Source: Paracoccaceae bacterium (lineage in GTDB: Bacteria > Pseudomonadota > Alphaproteobacteria > Rhodobacterales > Rhodobacteraceae). Taken from it: 7,843 bases of DNA. The DNA is taken from positions 1 to 7,843 of the forward strand of contig WFTU01000109.1 in NCBI GenBank assembly GCA_015485375.1, given 5' to 3'. Shown here one piece after another: positions 1 through 6,643 of this stretch. Made by a program: the position numbers and the translations under genes. Each line of letters begins with the position of its first letter. Positions within the stretch are counted from its first letter, which is position 1. The notes beneath the pieces are model-generated. The model worked only from the letters and a program-made list of their open reading frames with translations. It was not told where the DNA came from and made no database searches.

Positions 1-210
1 GACGGCCGCCCCGCCATCAAGGCCCGCGTATCGGCCCCTCCGGTCGATGGCGCGGCCAACAAGGCCCTGCTGAAACTGCTGGCCAAAGAGCTCGGCGTGC
101 CGAAATCCTCCGTGCGTTTCCACAGTGGCGAGACCGCCCGTATCAAGCGATTGCTGGTAAGTGGCGCGGGCGCAACGCAAATCGCGACCCTCGAGCGGCT
201 GAAACGCTGA
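1..210 (+). CDS. DUF167 / YggU family protein, 3' part
   Basis: The window opens inside this reading frame, so the N-terminus is missing; 69 residues and the TGA stop are visible. The fragment carries the characteristic DUF167 core: VSAPPVDGAANKALLKLLAK, then a short strand ending in HSGETARIKRLLV, which matches the family pattern of a VdGkANkaL helix followed by a sG.tsR.K segment. Members are small (roughly 80-110 residue) single-domain proteins of unknown molecular function, conserved in bacteria and in eukaryotes (C15orf40 type), and often found near yggT. I see no catalytic motif. Identification rests on the conserved helix and the GET-R-K segment. A 65-bp gap with no obvious terminator separates it from the aminotransferase, so read-through is possible, but the strong RBS of the next gene means coupling is not required. 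Confidence 0.85.
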   Translation, partial: DGRPAIKARVSAPPVDGAANKALLKLLAKELGVPKSSVRFHSGETARIKRLLVSGAGATQIATLERLKR

Positions 211-275
211 AATTCCGGTTGTCTCCCCGCCCTGTCAGGTCCAAACTGCACAAAACCATTTAACGGAGGCCCCCG

Positions 276-1409
276 ATGCCCGGACTATTGCCAGATGTAG
301 ACCCCGACGGTCTGCTTGAATTCTCGGTGGTGTTCACCGACCGCTCGCTTCACCATATGTCGGCCGCTTTCCAGCAGGTGATGCGCGACATCTCGGATAC
401 ACTGAAAGGCGTTTATAATGCTCACTCAGTGGTCGTTGTTCCGGGCGGCGGCACCTACGGCATGGAAAGCGTCGCGCGCCAGTTCGCCACCGACAAACGC
501 GCGCTGGTCATCCGCAACGGCTGGTTTTCCTATCGCTGGACGCAGATTTTCGACATGGGGCATATCCCTTCGGAACACACGGTCCTGAAAGCGCGCCAGA
601 CCGGCAATGACGTCACCGCCCCCTTTGCCCCCGTCCCGATTGACGAGGCCGTGGCCCGCATTCGCGAGGAACGCCCCGCAATGGTTTTCGCCCCGCATGT
701 GGAGACCTCCAGCGGGATGATCCTGCCGGACAGTTACATCAAATCGCTGGCCGATGCGGCGCACGAGGTTGGCGGGCTGATGGTGCTGGACTGCATTGCC
801 TCGGGCGCGATCTGGGTCGATATGCAGGCCACCGGCGTCGATATCCTGATCTCCGCCCCGCAAAAAGGCTGGAGCGCCTCCCCCGCCGCCGCGCTGGTGA
901 TGCTGAGTGAAGAGGCGCGCAAGCGGATTGACGACACCGAATCCAGCAGCTTCGCGCTCGATCTGAAAAAATGGCTGCAGATCATGGAGGCCTACGAGGC
1001 CGGCGGCCATGCCTATCACGCCACCATGCCGACCGATGCGCTGAAAAAATTCCGCGACACCATGCTGGAAACCCGCGATTACGGTTTCGACAAGGTGCGC
1101 GCCGAGCAGCAGGAACTGGGCGACAAGGTGCGCGCCATGCTGAAAGCCAACGGCATCAAATCCGTCGCCGCCGAAGGGTTCGAGGCTCCGGGCGTGGTGG
1201 TTTCCTACACCGACGATCCGGCGATCCAGAACGGCAAGAAATTCGCCTCGCTGGGGCTGCAAATCGCCGCCGGTGTGCCGCTGCAATGTGACGAGCCGGA
1301 GGGGTTCTCTACCTTCCGCCTCGGCCTGTTCGGACTGGACAAGCTGCATTCGGTGGATGAAACCGTGGCAAAACTGGAAGCCGCCGTGCGCGAGGCCACG
1401 GCGAAATAA
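276..1409 (+). CDS. class V PLP-dependent aminotransferase, alanine-glyoxylate aminotransferase-like
   Basis: A 377-residue fold-type I PLP enzyme, cytoplasmic, expected to move an amino group between a small amino acid and a 2-oxo acid such as glyoxylate or pyruvate. Visible landmarks of the class V/AGAT family are the cofactor-phosphate loop PGGGTYGMES (56-65), HVETSSG (141-147), the aspartate that pairs with the pyridine nitrogen in LDCIASG (D172), the Schiff-base lysine in SAPQKGWS (K197), a substrate-loop YHATMPTDAL (247-256), and the carboxylate-binding arginine in FRLGLFG (R348). Length is normal for the family. The ATG start has a strong Shine-Dalgarno (AACGGAGG, 262-269) six bases upstream. 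The lysine context differs from the GSQK of classic serine-glyoxylate and alanine-glyoxylate enzymes, so substrate is not assigned. It converges on the DUF3592 pair and has no functionally informative neighbour. Family call is firm; specificity is unknown. Confidence 0.9.
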   Translation: MPGLLPDVDPDGLLEFSVVFTDRSLHHMSAAFQQVMRDISDTLKGVYNAHSVVVVPGGGTYGMESVARQFATDKRALVIRNGWFSYRWTQIFDMGHIPSEHTVLKARQTGNDVTAPFAPVPIDEAVARIREERPAMVFAPHVETSSGMILPDSYIKSLADAAHEVGGLMVLDCIASGAIWVDMQATGVDILISAPQKGWSASPAAALVMLSEEARKRIDDTESSSFALDLKKWLQIMEAYEAGGHAYHATMPTDALKKFRDTMLETRDYGFDKVRAEQQELGDKVRAMLKANGIKSVAAEGFEAPGVVVSYTDDPAIQNGKKFASLGLQIAAGVPLQCDEPEGFSTFRLGLFGLDKLHSVDETVAKLEAAVREATAK

Positions 1410-1414
1410 CCGGC

Positions 1415-1430
1415 GCCCCGTCAGCGGGGC
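1415..1430. terminator. GC hairpin between convergent genes
   Basis: GCCCCG-TCAG-CGGGGC forms a perfect six-base stem with a four-base loop. It lies six bases after the aminotransferase stop and just before the end of the minus-strand DUF3592 gene. Its position between two convergent genes fits a bidirectional terminator. The T-runs that follow on each strand (CTATTT on plus, TTATTT on minus) are short and interrupted, so intrinsic termination may be weak. Confidence 0.5.
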
Positions 1431-1434
1431 CGCC

Positions 1435-1869
1435 CTATTTCCACCTGTTTCCACCCGCGACCGCCGCTGCAAACGCCAGTATCAGCACGCCGCCCGCAAG
1501 GAATGCCAGACCGAAGCCCCAGATCGACATCCAGCTGTCCATACGCACCCTGCCCGGGTCGCGCCGGTCATAGAGGATGTCGATCCGCGTGCCTTTTTCA
1601 AAATTGCGGTTCGCGGAGCCCAGAAAGGTCGTGCCGCTCCGCTCTACCCCGTTCCAGTCGGTAAAACGGACAACGGGGCGATAGGTCGTGCTGTCCTCGC
1701 TATAATCGACCTCGACGCCGGTCACGGTTGCCCTGACCTGCTCGGCATTCCGGCTGAAATCATAACCAAGGTATAGCAACACCGCGCCAATGGTGAAAAA
1801 GACCAGCCCCGCCAGACCGACCAGATAGGTTGTCTTGCGCGGCCCGAGCGCTCCGGTCGAAACCGCCAT
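1435..1869 (-). CDS. DUF3592 two-TM membrane protein (short paralogue)
   Basis: A 144-residue protein of the DUF3592 family, function unknown. A hydrophobic segment at about 15-36 (TYLVGLAGLVFFTIGAVLLYL) and a second at about 113-138 flank a soluble beta-rich domain. The family signature is visible in that domain: TTYRPVVRFTDWNG (61-74), SGTTFLGS (78-85) and the DILYDRRDPGRVRMDSW stretch (97-113), typical of DUF3592 proteins with a 'Y.P.v.f' strand and a 'v.YdP.dP' turn. It is the downstream member of a two-gene unit. Its Shine-Dalgarno (AGAGG) overlaps the TAG stop of the upstream paralogue, 11 bases before the ATG, so translation is probably coupled. The two proteins align from YRP to the second TM (TTYRP, GTTFL, ILYD-RDP, W-WG-G shared). 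It ends in a short NRWK tail and lacks the long tail of its partner. Confidence 0.85.
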   Translation of the reverse strand: MAVSTGALGPRKTTYLVGLAGLVFFTIGAVLLYLGYDFSRNAEQVRATVTGVEVDYSEDSTTYRPVVRFTDWNGVERSGTTFLGSANRNFEKGTRIDILYDRRDPGRVRMDSWMSIWGFGLAFLAGGVLILAFAAAVAGGNRWK

Positions 1870-1880
1870 CTTTTCGGCCT

Positions 1881-2489
1881 CTACCGGCGCCGGCGCACGG
1901 TCGGAGAGCGATCCAGCGCCCGCGGTTTTATCGGTGGCGTGTTGTGTTCCATCACATGCGCCGGTTTGACCTTCTCGGCCTTGATCGTCCGGCGCATATT
2001 CTTGCCTGCAGGTGCAGGTGCGCGCGATCCGCCCGCGATCCGGTCCTGCGGCGCGCGTTTACGCCCCTTGCCGCGACCAATCACCATCGCGCCGAGTACA
2101 ACGACGCCGCCGACGGTAGCAAAAATCGCACCAAGCCCCCAAAGTTCCAGCCAGTTGTTGATCCGGATCGAGGTCGGGTCGCGCATGTCATAGAGGATTT
2201 CCATCTTCTCCCCGACCTCGAAATCATAGCCGGAGGAGGACAGAAATGTTGTGCCGCGCTGCTTCTGCCCGCGATAGTCCAGATAGCGCAGCGTCGGGCG
2301 ATAGGTCGTGCCATCGCTGGAATTATTCACTTCTACGCTCACCACAGTGCCGGTGGCGTAAAGTGCGTTATTATAGAAATTATAGCTGGATACGAGCAGC
2401 CCCGCCCCGATCAACAGGAAAATCCCGCCGAGCGCCCCGATAATCCAGCGGGCAAATATCACGCCCCGAGGGGAACCGTTCTCAGCCAC
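1881..2489 (-). CDS. DUF3592 two-TM membrane protein with long basic tail
   Basis: A 202-residue DUF3592 protein of unknown function, paralogous to the gene just downstream. The order is TM1 (about 13-35, WIIGALGGIFLLIGAGLLVS), a soluble domain with TTYRPTLRYLDYRG and GTTFLSSSGYDF, then EILYDMRDPTSIRINNW, TM2 (about 114-138), and a tail of about 64 residues rich in Arg, Lys and Pro (GRGKGRKR near its start, VRRRR at its end). The positive-inside rule would put that tail in the cytoplasm. I start at the GTG at 2487-2489 because GGAGGG (2497-2502) lies seven bases upstream. A GTG at 2502-2504 in the same frame would add five residues but has poorer spacing to an RBS. No recognised domain is visible in the tail. 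Probable first gene of a two-gene operon. Confidence 0.82.
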   Translation of the reverse strand: MAENGSPRGVIFARWIIGALGGIFLLIGAGLLVSSYNFYNNALYATGTVVSVEVNNSSDGTTYRPTLRYLDYRGQKQRGTTFLSSSGYDFEVGEKMEILYDMRDPTSIRINNWLELWGLGAIFATVGGVVVLGAMVIGRGKGRKRAPQDRIAGGSRAPAPAGKNMRRTIKAEKVKPAHVMEHNTPPIKPRALDRSPTVRRRR

Positions 2490-2511
2490 AAGCGCGCCCT
2501 CCACCGAGATG

Positions 2512-2540
2512 TGCCTTCATCCCGATCATCAACATGTCAA
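2512..2540 (-). promoter_or_regulatory. possible promoter of the DUF3592 pair
   Basis: On the minus strand a perfect TTGACA -35 hexamer (plus-strand 2535-2540) lies just downstream of the argG terminator. The -10 at 17 bases spacing (AAGGCA) is poor. A start site near 2505 would place the GGAGGG Shine-Dalgarno in the leader and agree with the GTG start at 2489. Pattern match only. Confidence 0.25.
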
Positions 2541-2556
2541 ACCTGAATTTCGCTGC

Positions 2557-2597
2557 AGAAAAATACATAGGGCGCAATCCTTTCAAAGAATGCGCCC
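2557..2597 (-). terminator. Rho-independent terminator of argG
   Basis: Read on the minus strand, GGGCGCA (2591-2597) pairs perfectly with TGCGCCC (2570-2576) around a 14-base loop, followed by TATGTATTTTT. It begins 32 bases after the argG stop. Stem, GC content and trailing T-run together make a convincing intrinsic terminator, separating argG from the DUF3592 pair. Confidence 0.75.
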
Positions 2598-2629
2598 CAT
2601 TGTATGTTGTTTTACCGGTCAGGCAAGAT

Positions 2630-3865
2630 TTACTTCAACCGGCGATCCCGCGCCGCCAGCAGCTTCAGCCGCAGCGCGTTGATCTTGATGAAGCCCGCCG
2701 CGTCCTTCTGGTCATAGGCACCGGCATCATCCTCGAAGGTCACATGTTCCTCGGAATAGAGCGTGTGCTCCGACCAGCGGCCAACCGTCTGCACCAGACC
2801 CTTGTAGAGTTTCAGGCGCACGGTGCCGGTTACATGTTCCTGGCTTTGATCGATCAGGGCCTGCAGCATCTCGCGCTCCGGCGAATACCAGAAACCGTTG
2901 TAGATCAGCTCGGCATATTTCGGCATCAGCTCGTCTTTCAGATGCGCCGCGCCGCGGTCAAGCGTAATGCTTTCGATGCCGCGATGCGCTTCCAGCATGA
3001 TCGTGCCGCCGGGGGTTTCGTAAATCCCGCGCGACTTCATGCCCACGAACCGCCCCTCGACCAGATCGAGACGGCCGATGCCGTGCTTGCCGCCCAGTTC
3101 ATTCAGCGCGGTCAGCATTTCGGCAGGCGACAACGCCTTGCCGTTCAGCGCCACGGGATCGCCTTTTTCATAGGTGATCTCGATATATTCCGGCGTGTCG
3201 GGGGCTTTCTCGGGGTCAACCGTGCGCTGATAGACGTAATCGGGCGCTTCCACCGCCGGATCCTCCAGCACCTTGCCCTCGCTCGACGTGTGCAGCAGGT
3301 TGGCATCGACCGAAAACGGTGCCTCGCCGCGTTTGTCCTTGGCAATCGGGATCTGGTTCTTTTCGGCAAAGTCCAGCAGGCGGGTGCGGCTGGTCAGATC
3401 CCATTCCCGCCACGGCGCAATCACCTTGATATCGGGATTGAGCGCATAGGCCGCCAGTTCAAACCGCACCTGATCGTTCCCCTTGCCGGTCGCCCCGTGC
3501 GCCACGGCATCGGCACCTGTCTCGGCAGCGATTTCCACCAGACGTTTGGAAATCAGCGGGCGGGCGATGGAGGTGCCGAGCAGATACAGCCCCTCGTATT
3601 GCGCATTGGCGCGGAACATCGGGAAAACGAAGTCGCGCACGAATTCCTCGCGCACATCCTCGATAAAGATGTTCTCCGGCTTGATCCCCAGCAGCTCCGC
3701 TTTCTTGCGCGCAGGCTCCAGCTCCTCGCCCTGTCCCAGATCGGCCGTGAAGGTGACAACCTCGCAACCGTATTCGGTTTGCAGCCATTTCAGGATGATC
3801 GAGGTATCGAGACCGCCGGAATAGGCAAGAACAACTTTTTTCGGTGCAGCAGTGGATGCAGACAT
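2630..3865 (-). CDS. argG: argininosuccinate synthase
   Basis: A 411-residue cytoplasmic enzyme that condenses citrulline and aspartate with ATP (to AMP and PPi) to give argininosuccinate, the penultimate step of arginine biosynthesis. Sequence evidence is strong: the N-type ATP pyrophosphatase loop AYSGGLDTS (14-22), TADLGQGEE (40-48), the second family signature HGATGKGNDQVRFE (123-136), PWREWDL (151-157), GRFVGMKSRGIYETPGG (271-287) and the C-terminal YDQKDAAGFI (384-393). Length is the typical bacterial ~400-410. The frame is open a further 42 codons upstream, but the ATG at 3863-3865 is chosen because the family begins just before KKVVLAYSGGLDTS and GGGAGAG sits six bases upstream. It stands alone, ends in an intrinsic terminator and is divergent from ilvA. 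Confidence 0.98.
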   Translation of the reverse strand: MSASTAAPKKVVLAYSGGLDTSIILKWLQTEYGCEVVTFTADLGQGEELEPARKKAELLGIKPENIFIEDVREEFVRDFVFPMFRANAQYEGLYLLGTSIARPLISKRLVEIAAETGADAVAHGATGKGNDQVRFELAAYALNPDIKVIAPWREWDLTSRTRLLDFAEKNQIPIAKDKRGEAPFSVDANLLHTSSEGKVLEDPAVEAPDYVYQRTVDPEKAPDTPEYIEITYEKGDPVALNGKALSPAEMLTALNELGGKHGIGRLDLVEGRFVGMKSRGIYETPGGTIMLEAHRGIESITLDRGAAHLKDELMPKYAELIYNGFWYSPEREMLQALIDQSQEHVTGTVRLKLYKGLVQTVGRWSEHTLYSEEHVTFEDDAGAYDQKDAAGFIKINALRLKLLAARDRRLK

Positions 3866-4025
3866 GGGGGGACTCTCCCGCAAAGGTGATTTTGGCCCGT
3901 CTTTAGGCGAGATTGCCAGTGCCAGCAAGGGGGCGATGCTACCCGATGCACGGAAAATCCGCTTTGGCAGGCGCTTCCCTTGTGCTAGCACGCCAGAGAA
4001 CAGGATTTTCAGAAGGTATCGCAGC
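3866..4025. promoter_or_regulatory. divergent argG-ilvA intergenic region
   Basis: These 160 bp between two divergent amino-acid biosynthesis genes must hold both promoters. For argG (minus) the best pair I see is TTGCTG (3923-3928) and TAAAGA (3900-3905) with a 17-base spacer, giving a leader of roughly 30 bases. For ilvA (plus) TTGGCA (3964-3969) and CTAGCA (3985-3990) have a short 15-base spacer. Both are weak matches. I see no leader peptide, riboswitch or clear operator. Confidence 0.35.
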
Positions 4026-5270
4026 GTGCAGAACGAATTTCACGAACAGGTCGCCCGGGCGGAAAAACGGCTGCGCTCGCTGTTTCCGCCCACGCCGCTG
4101 CAACGCAACGATTTCCTGAGCGCGCGCTACGGGGCGGAGATTTACCTCAAGCGCGAGGACCTCTCGCCCGTGCGTTCCTATAAAATCCGCGGCGCCTTCA
4201 ACGCCATCGTCAAGGCGCTGGACGAAGGCAACGCCGGCCCGTTTGTCTGTGCCTCGGCCGGTAATCACGCGCAGGGGGTGGCCTATGCCTGCGCGCATTT
4301 CGGGGTGCAGGCCGTGATCTACATGCCCGTCACGACACCGCGCCAGAAGGTGCATAAAACCGAAAGCTTCGGTGGCAAACACGCGGAAATCCGGCTGGAG
4401 GGTGACTATTTCGACGAAACCCTGCGCGCCGCACAAAGCTATTGTAGCGAGGCAGGGGCGGTTTTTATTCCCCCCTTCGACTCCGCCGATGTGATCGAGG
4501 GGCAGGCCACCGTTGCCGCCGAGATCATGGAGCAGATGCCCGAGGACGAACAAATCGACATGATGGTGCTGCCGGTCGGCGGCGGCGGGCTGGCGGCGGG
4601 GATGACCCGCTATCTGGCCGGTTCCGGAATCGACTTCCGCTTCGTCGAACCCGAGGGCGGCCCCAGCCTGCACAATTCGCTGGAGGCGGGCGAGCTGGTC
4701 ACCCTGCCCAAGGTCGACAGTTTCGTTGACGGCGCCGCCGTCGCCCGCATCGGCGCGCGCAATTTCGAGACGTTGAAAAACATCCCGCCCGAAGACGTGC
4801 TCCTCGCACCGGAGGACCGCATCTGTGCCACCATGGTCGAGATGCTGAATATCGAGGGCGTAGTGCTGGAACCCGCAGGCGCGCTGGCCATCGACGGGTT
4901 GCGCGACATCGCGGACATCAAGGGCAAAACCGTGGTGGCCGTGGTTTCCGGCGGAAATTTCGATTTCGAGCGCCTGCCGGACGTAAAGGAACGCGCCTTG
5001 CGCTGGGCGGGGCTGAAGAAATACTTCATCCTGCAAATGCCACAGCGTCCCGGCGCCTTGAAGGATTTCCTGAACATCCTCGGGCCGAAAGACGACATCA
5101 CCCGTTTCGAATACCTCAAGAAATCCGCCCGCAACTTCGGCTCCGTCCTGATCGGGATCGAGACCCGCGAGCCGGACGGATTTGCGCGGATCGAGGCCGA
5201 AATGGCCGCACACGGTTTTTCCTTCGAGGACATCACCGACAACGCCGCCCTCGCGAATTTCATTATCTGA
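4026..5270 (+). CDS. ilvA: threonine ammonia-lyase, short form with ACT-like domain
   Basis: A 414-residue PLP enzyme that deaminates threonine to 2-oxobutanoate and ammonia, the entry to isoleucine biosynthesis. Visible motifs: KREDLSPVRSYKIRGAFN (42-59) with Schiff-base K53, SAGNHAQG (77-84), the phosphate-binding glycine loop PVGGGGL (183-189), EPAGA (282-286) and SGGN (308-311). The C-terminal 80 residues (YFILQMPQRPGALKDFL, then FEYLKKSARNFGSVLIGIE) form the single ACT-like regulatory domain of the short-form IlvA family, so feedback control by isoleucine or valine is likely but not provable here. The open frame extends upstream to 3852, overlapping argG. I use GTG 4026 because it has AGAAGG (4011-4016) nine bases upstream and matches the family N-terminus; the upstream residues look like translated promoter DNA. 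Confidence 0.95.
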   Translation: MQNEFHEQVARAEKRLRSLFPPTPLQRNDFLSARYGAEIYLKREDLSPVRSYKIRGAFNAIVKALDEGNAGPFVCASAGNHAQGVAYACAHFGVQAVIYMPVTTPRQKVHKTESFGGKHAEIRLEGDYFDETLRAAQSYCSEAGAVFIPPFDSADVIEGQATVAAEIMEQMPEDEQIDMMVLPVGGGGLAAGMTRYLAGSGIDFRFVEPEGGPSLHNSLEAGELVTLPKVDSFVDGAAVARIGARNFETLKNIPPEDVLLAPEDRICATMVEMLNIEGVVLEPAGALAIDGLRDIADIKGKTVVAVVSGGNFDFERLPDVKERALRWAGLKKYFILQMPQRPGALKDFLNILGPKDDITRFEYLKKSARNFGSVLIGIETREPDGFARIEAEMAAHGFSFEDITDNAALANFII

Positions 5271-5281
5271 CGGAGGATCCC

Positions 5282-6040
5282 GTGCTGCACACCGTCCACC
5301 ATGGCGAGGCCACCGGAACCCCGCTGCTGATCGCCCCGGGCCTGTTCGGCTCGGCCCGAAACTGGAACGTCATCGCCAAGCGCCTGTCCGCGCACCGCCC
5401 CGTGATCGCCGTGGACATGCGCAACCATGGCGACTCTTTCCACGCCGACACAAACAGCTATCACGACATGGCCGGCGATCTGGCCGGAGTAATCGCCGCT
5501 AACGGCGGGCAGGCCGATGTGCTCGGCCATTCCATGGGCGGCAAGGCGGCGATGGTGCTGGCCCTCACCCGCCCCGATCTGCTGCGCAAGCTGATCGTTG
5601 CGGATATCGCCCCCGTCACATACTTCCACGATCAGGGAGACAAAATCGCGGCGCTGAAAGCCGTGGACCTGTCCCGCGTCACCCGACGCCGCGATGCGGA
5701 GGAACAGTTGATGGCGGCCATCCCCGATCCGCAGCTCCGCGCCTTTCTGCTGCAAAGCCTGTCGCTGACCGGTGATGCACCGGAATGGAAGCTCAATCTG
5801 GATGCGCTGGCGGCGGAGATGCCGAAGATCATGTCTTTCCCCGATATCGGCGGGCAGTTCGCCGGAGACACCCTGTTCCTGCGCGGCGCGAACTCTTCCT
5901 ATGTTCGGCCCGAATACGAACCGGCAATCCGCGCCCTGTTCCCGAATGCGCGGATCGAAACCATCGCCGATGCCGGCCACTGGCTGCACGCCGAACAGCC
6001 CCGCGCCTTCGAGGAAGCCGTGAACCGCTTCCTGTCGTAA
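5282..6040 (+). CDS. alpha/beta hydrolase, YbfF/ABHD11-like esterase
   Basis: A 252-residue single-domain alpha/beta hydrolase without signal peptide or TM segment. PGLFGSARNW (19-28) supplies the oxyanion loop, MRNHGDS (46-52) is the family 'RnHG.S' motif, GHSMGG (82-87) is the nucleophile elbow with S84, DIAPV (108-112) follows the next strand, and AGHWLHAEQP (231-240) carries the catalytic H233. D108 in DIAPV is a candidate acid by resemblance to E. coli YbfF. The closest families are YbfF and mitochondrial ABHD11, acting on short acyl esters; the natural substrate here is unknown. The GTG start has CGGAGG (5271-5276) five bases upstream, directly after the ilvA stop, giving an 11-base gap and probable translational coupling with ilvA. 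A metabolic link to isoleucine synthesis is not evident. Confidence 0.88.
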   Translation: MLHTVHHGEATGTPLLIAPGLFGSARNWNVIAKRLSAHRPVIAVDMRNHGDSFHADTNSYHDMAGDLAGVIAANGGQADVLGHSMGGKAAMVLALTRPDLLRKLIVADIAPVTYFHDQGDKIAALKAVDLSRVTRRRDAEEQLMAAIPDPQLRAFLLQSLSLTGDAPEWKLNLDALAAEMPKIMSFPDIGGQFAGDTLFLRGANSSYVRPEYEPAIRALFPNARIETIADAGHWLHAEQPRAFEEAVNRFLS

Positions 6041-6082
6041 CCGGCAACGACCCGCCGATGCCCTTCCGCCGCGCGCCGATTT

Positions 6083-6096
6083 GCGCTACATAGCGC
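6083..6096. repeat. 14-bp near-perfect palindrome upstream of the lipoprotein gene
   Basis: GCGCTA-CA-TAGCGC has perfectly complementary six-base arms around a two-base centre. It sits 27 bases before the ATG at 6123 and contains a TACATA that could serve as a -10 element. It may be an operator, part of a promoter, or chance. The rest of the 82-bp gap (6041-6122) shows no convincing terminator. Confidence 0.3.
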
Positions 6097-6122
6097 CAAA
6101 CCGCCAGACCGGAAGGCCCGTC

Positions 6123-6584
6123 ATGCGCTCCAGATATATCGTCCTGTTCTTCGTCATCCTCGGCGCCTGTGCCCGCGCCGTTACCCCTGCGGCCAGCACC
6201 ATGAACAGCGACGCGCAGGCCTGTCTGGCCGAGGCCCTGTACTTCGAGGCGCGCGGCACGGGCGACGAGGGCCGCCGCGCCGTGGGCGAGGTCATCCTCA
6301 ACCGCGCCGCCGACCCCCGCTTCCCCGGCACGGTCTGCGAGGTCGTGGACCAGCGCTACAATGGCTCCTGCCAGTTTTCCTACCGCTGCGATTCCATCCC
6401 CGAGACCTACAACGAACCGGACGAGCTGGCCAAAGCGCTGGAAACCGCAAAAATCCTGCTGACCGACCGCCGGACCGACATCACCAACGGCGCGCTGTAT
6501 TTCCACGCCGCCTCCATGCCGCCCGGATGGTTCGGCACCCTGCACAGGCTGGGCCAGTTCGGCGGCAACATCTTTTACCGATAG
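6123..6584 (+). CDS. SleB-type cell wall hydrolase (Hydrolase_2), predicted lipoprotein
   Basis: A 153-residue protein with a lipoprotein signal: MRSR, a hydrophobic core (YIVLFFVI) and the lipobox LGAC, with C16 as the acylated residue. The mature part is almost entirely one Hydrolase_2/SleB domain: LAEALYFEARGTGDEGRRAVGEVILNR (35-61) with the likely catalytic E42, ADPRFPGTVCEVV, CQFSYRCD (83-90) and the C-terminal LYFHA (125-129). The family cleaves peptidoglycan glycan strands (lytic transglycosylase-type activity in SleB). Periplasmic, lipid-anchored location is predicted. The end reads FGGNIFYR, where many family members have a histidine before FYR. The open frame starts at a TTG at 6081, but ATG 6123 has GGAAGG (6111-6116) six bases upstream and gives a normal signal peptide. 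No peptidoglycan-binding domain is present. Confidence 0.88.
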   Translation: MRSRYIVLFFVILGACARAVTPAASTMNSDAQACLAEALYFEARGTGDEGRRAVGEVILNRAADPRFPGTVCEVVDQRYNGSCQFSYRCDSIPETYNEPDELAKALETAKILLTDRRTDITNGALYFHAASMPPGWFGTLHRLGQFGGNIFYR

Positions 6585-6589
6585 TCCCC

Positions 6590-6618
6590 TTGACCTCGGC
6601 CGCCGTTCCCGTTTGACT
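6590..6618 (+). promoter_or_regulatory. possible promoter of the ketoacyl synthase gene
   Basis: TTGACC (6590-6595) and TTGACT (6613-6618) lie 17 bases apart in the 59-bp gap before the KAS III gene and could act as -35 and -10 hexamers (the second matches TATAAT at only three positions). Pattern match only; read-through from the lipoprotein gene is equally possible. Confidence 0.22.
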
Positions 6619-6643
6619 CCGCCCATTGGATCAGGAGCAAAAG

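Noticed and set aside
426..1472. 348-residue minus-strand open frame opposite the aminotransferase
   Set aside because: Composition is His/Gly/Arg-rich without domains; the plus strand has every class V aminotransferase motif and a strong RBS.
2534..3889. 451-residue plus-strand open frame opposite argG
   Set aside because: It is the antisense shadow of argG, starts within the upstream region of the DUF3592 pair and runs through the argG terminator.
3866..3991. N-terminal extension of argG by 42 codons
   Set aside because: Argininosuccinate synthases start shortly before the AYSGGLDTS loop, and the ATG at 3865 has a well-placed SD.
3852..4025. N-terminal extension of ilvA by 58 codons
   Set aside because: It would overlap the argG start by 14 bases and use up the entire divergent promoter region; the extra residues do not look like IlvA, and GTG 4026 has its own SD.
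3939..5213. 424-residue minus-strand open frame opposite ilvA
   Set aside because: Its translation is a mirror of ilvA codon bias (rich in Gly, Arg, His, no recognisable domain), while the plus strand encodes a textbook threonine ammonia-lyase.
4610..5989. 459-residue minus-strand open frame spanning ilvA and the hydrolase
   Set aside because: It crosses the junction of two well-supported plus-strand genes, has no family motif, and is expected from high GC at third codon positions.
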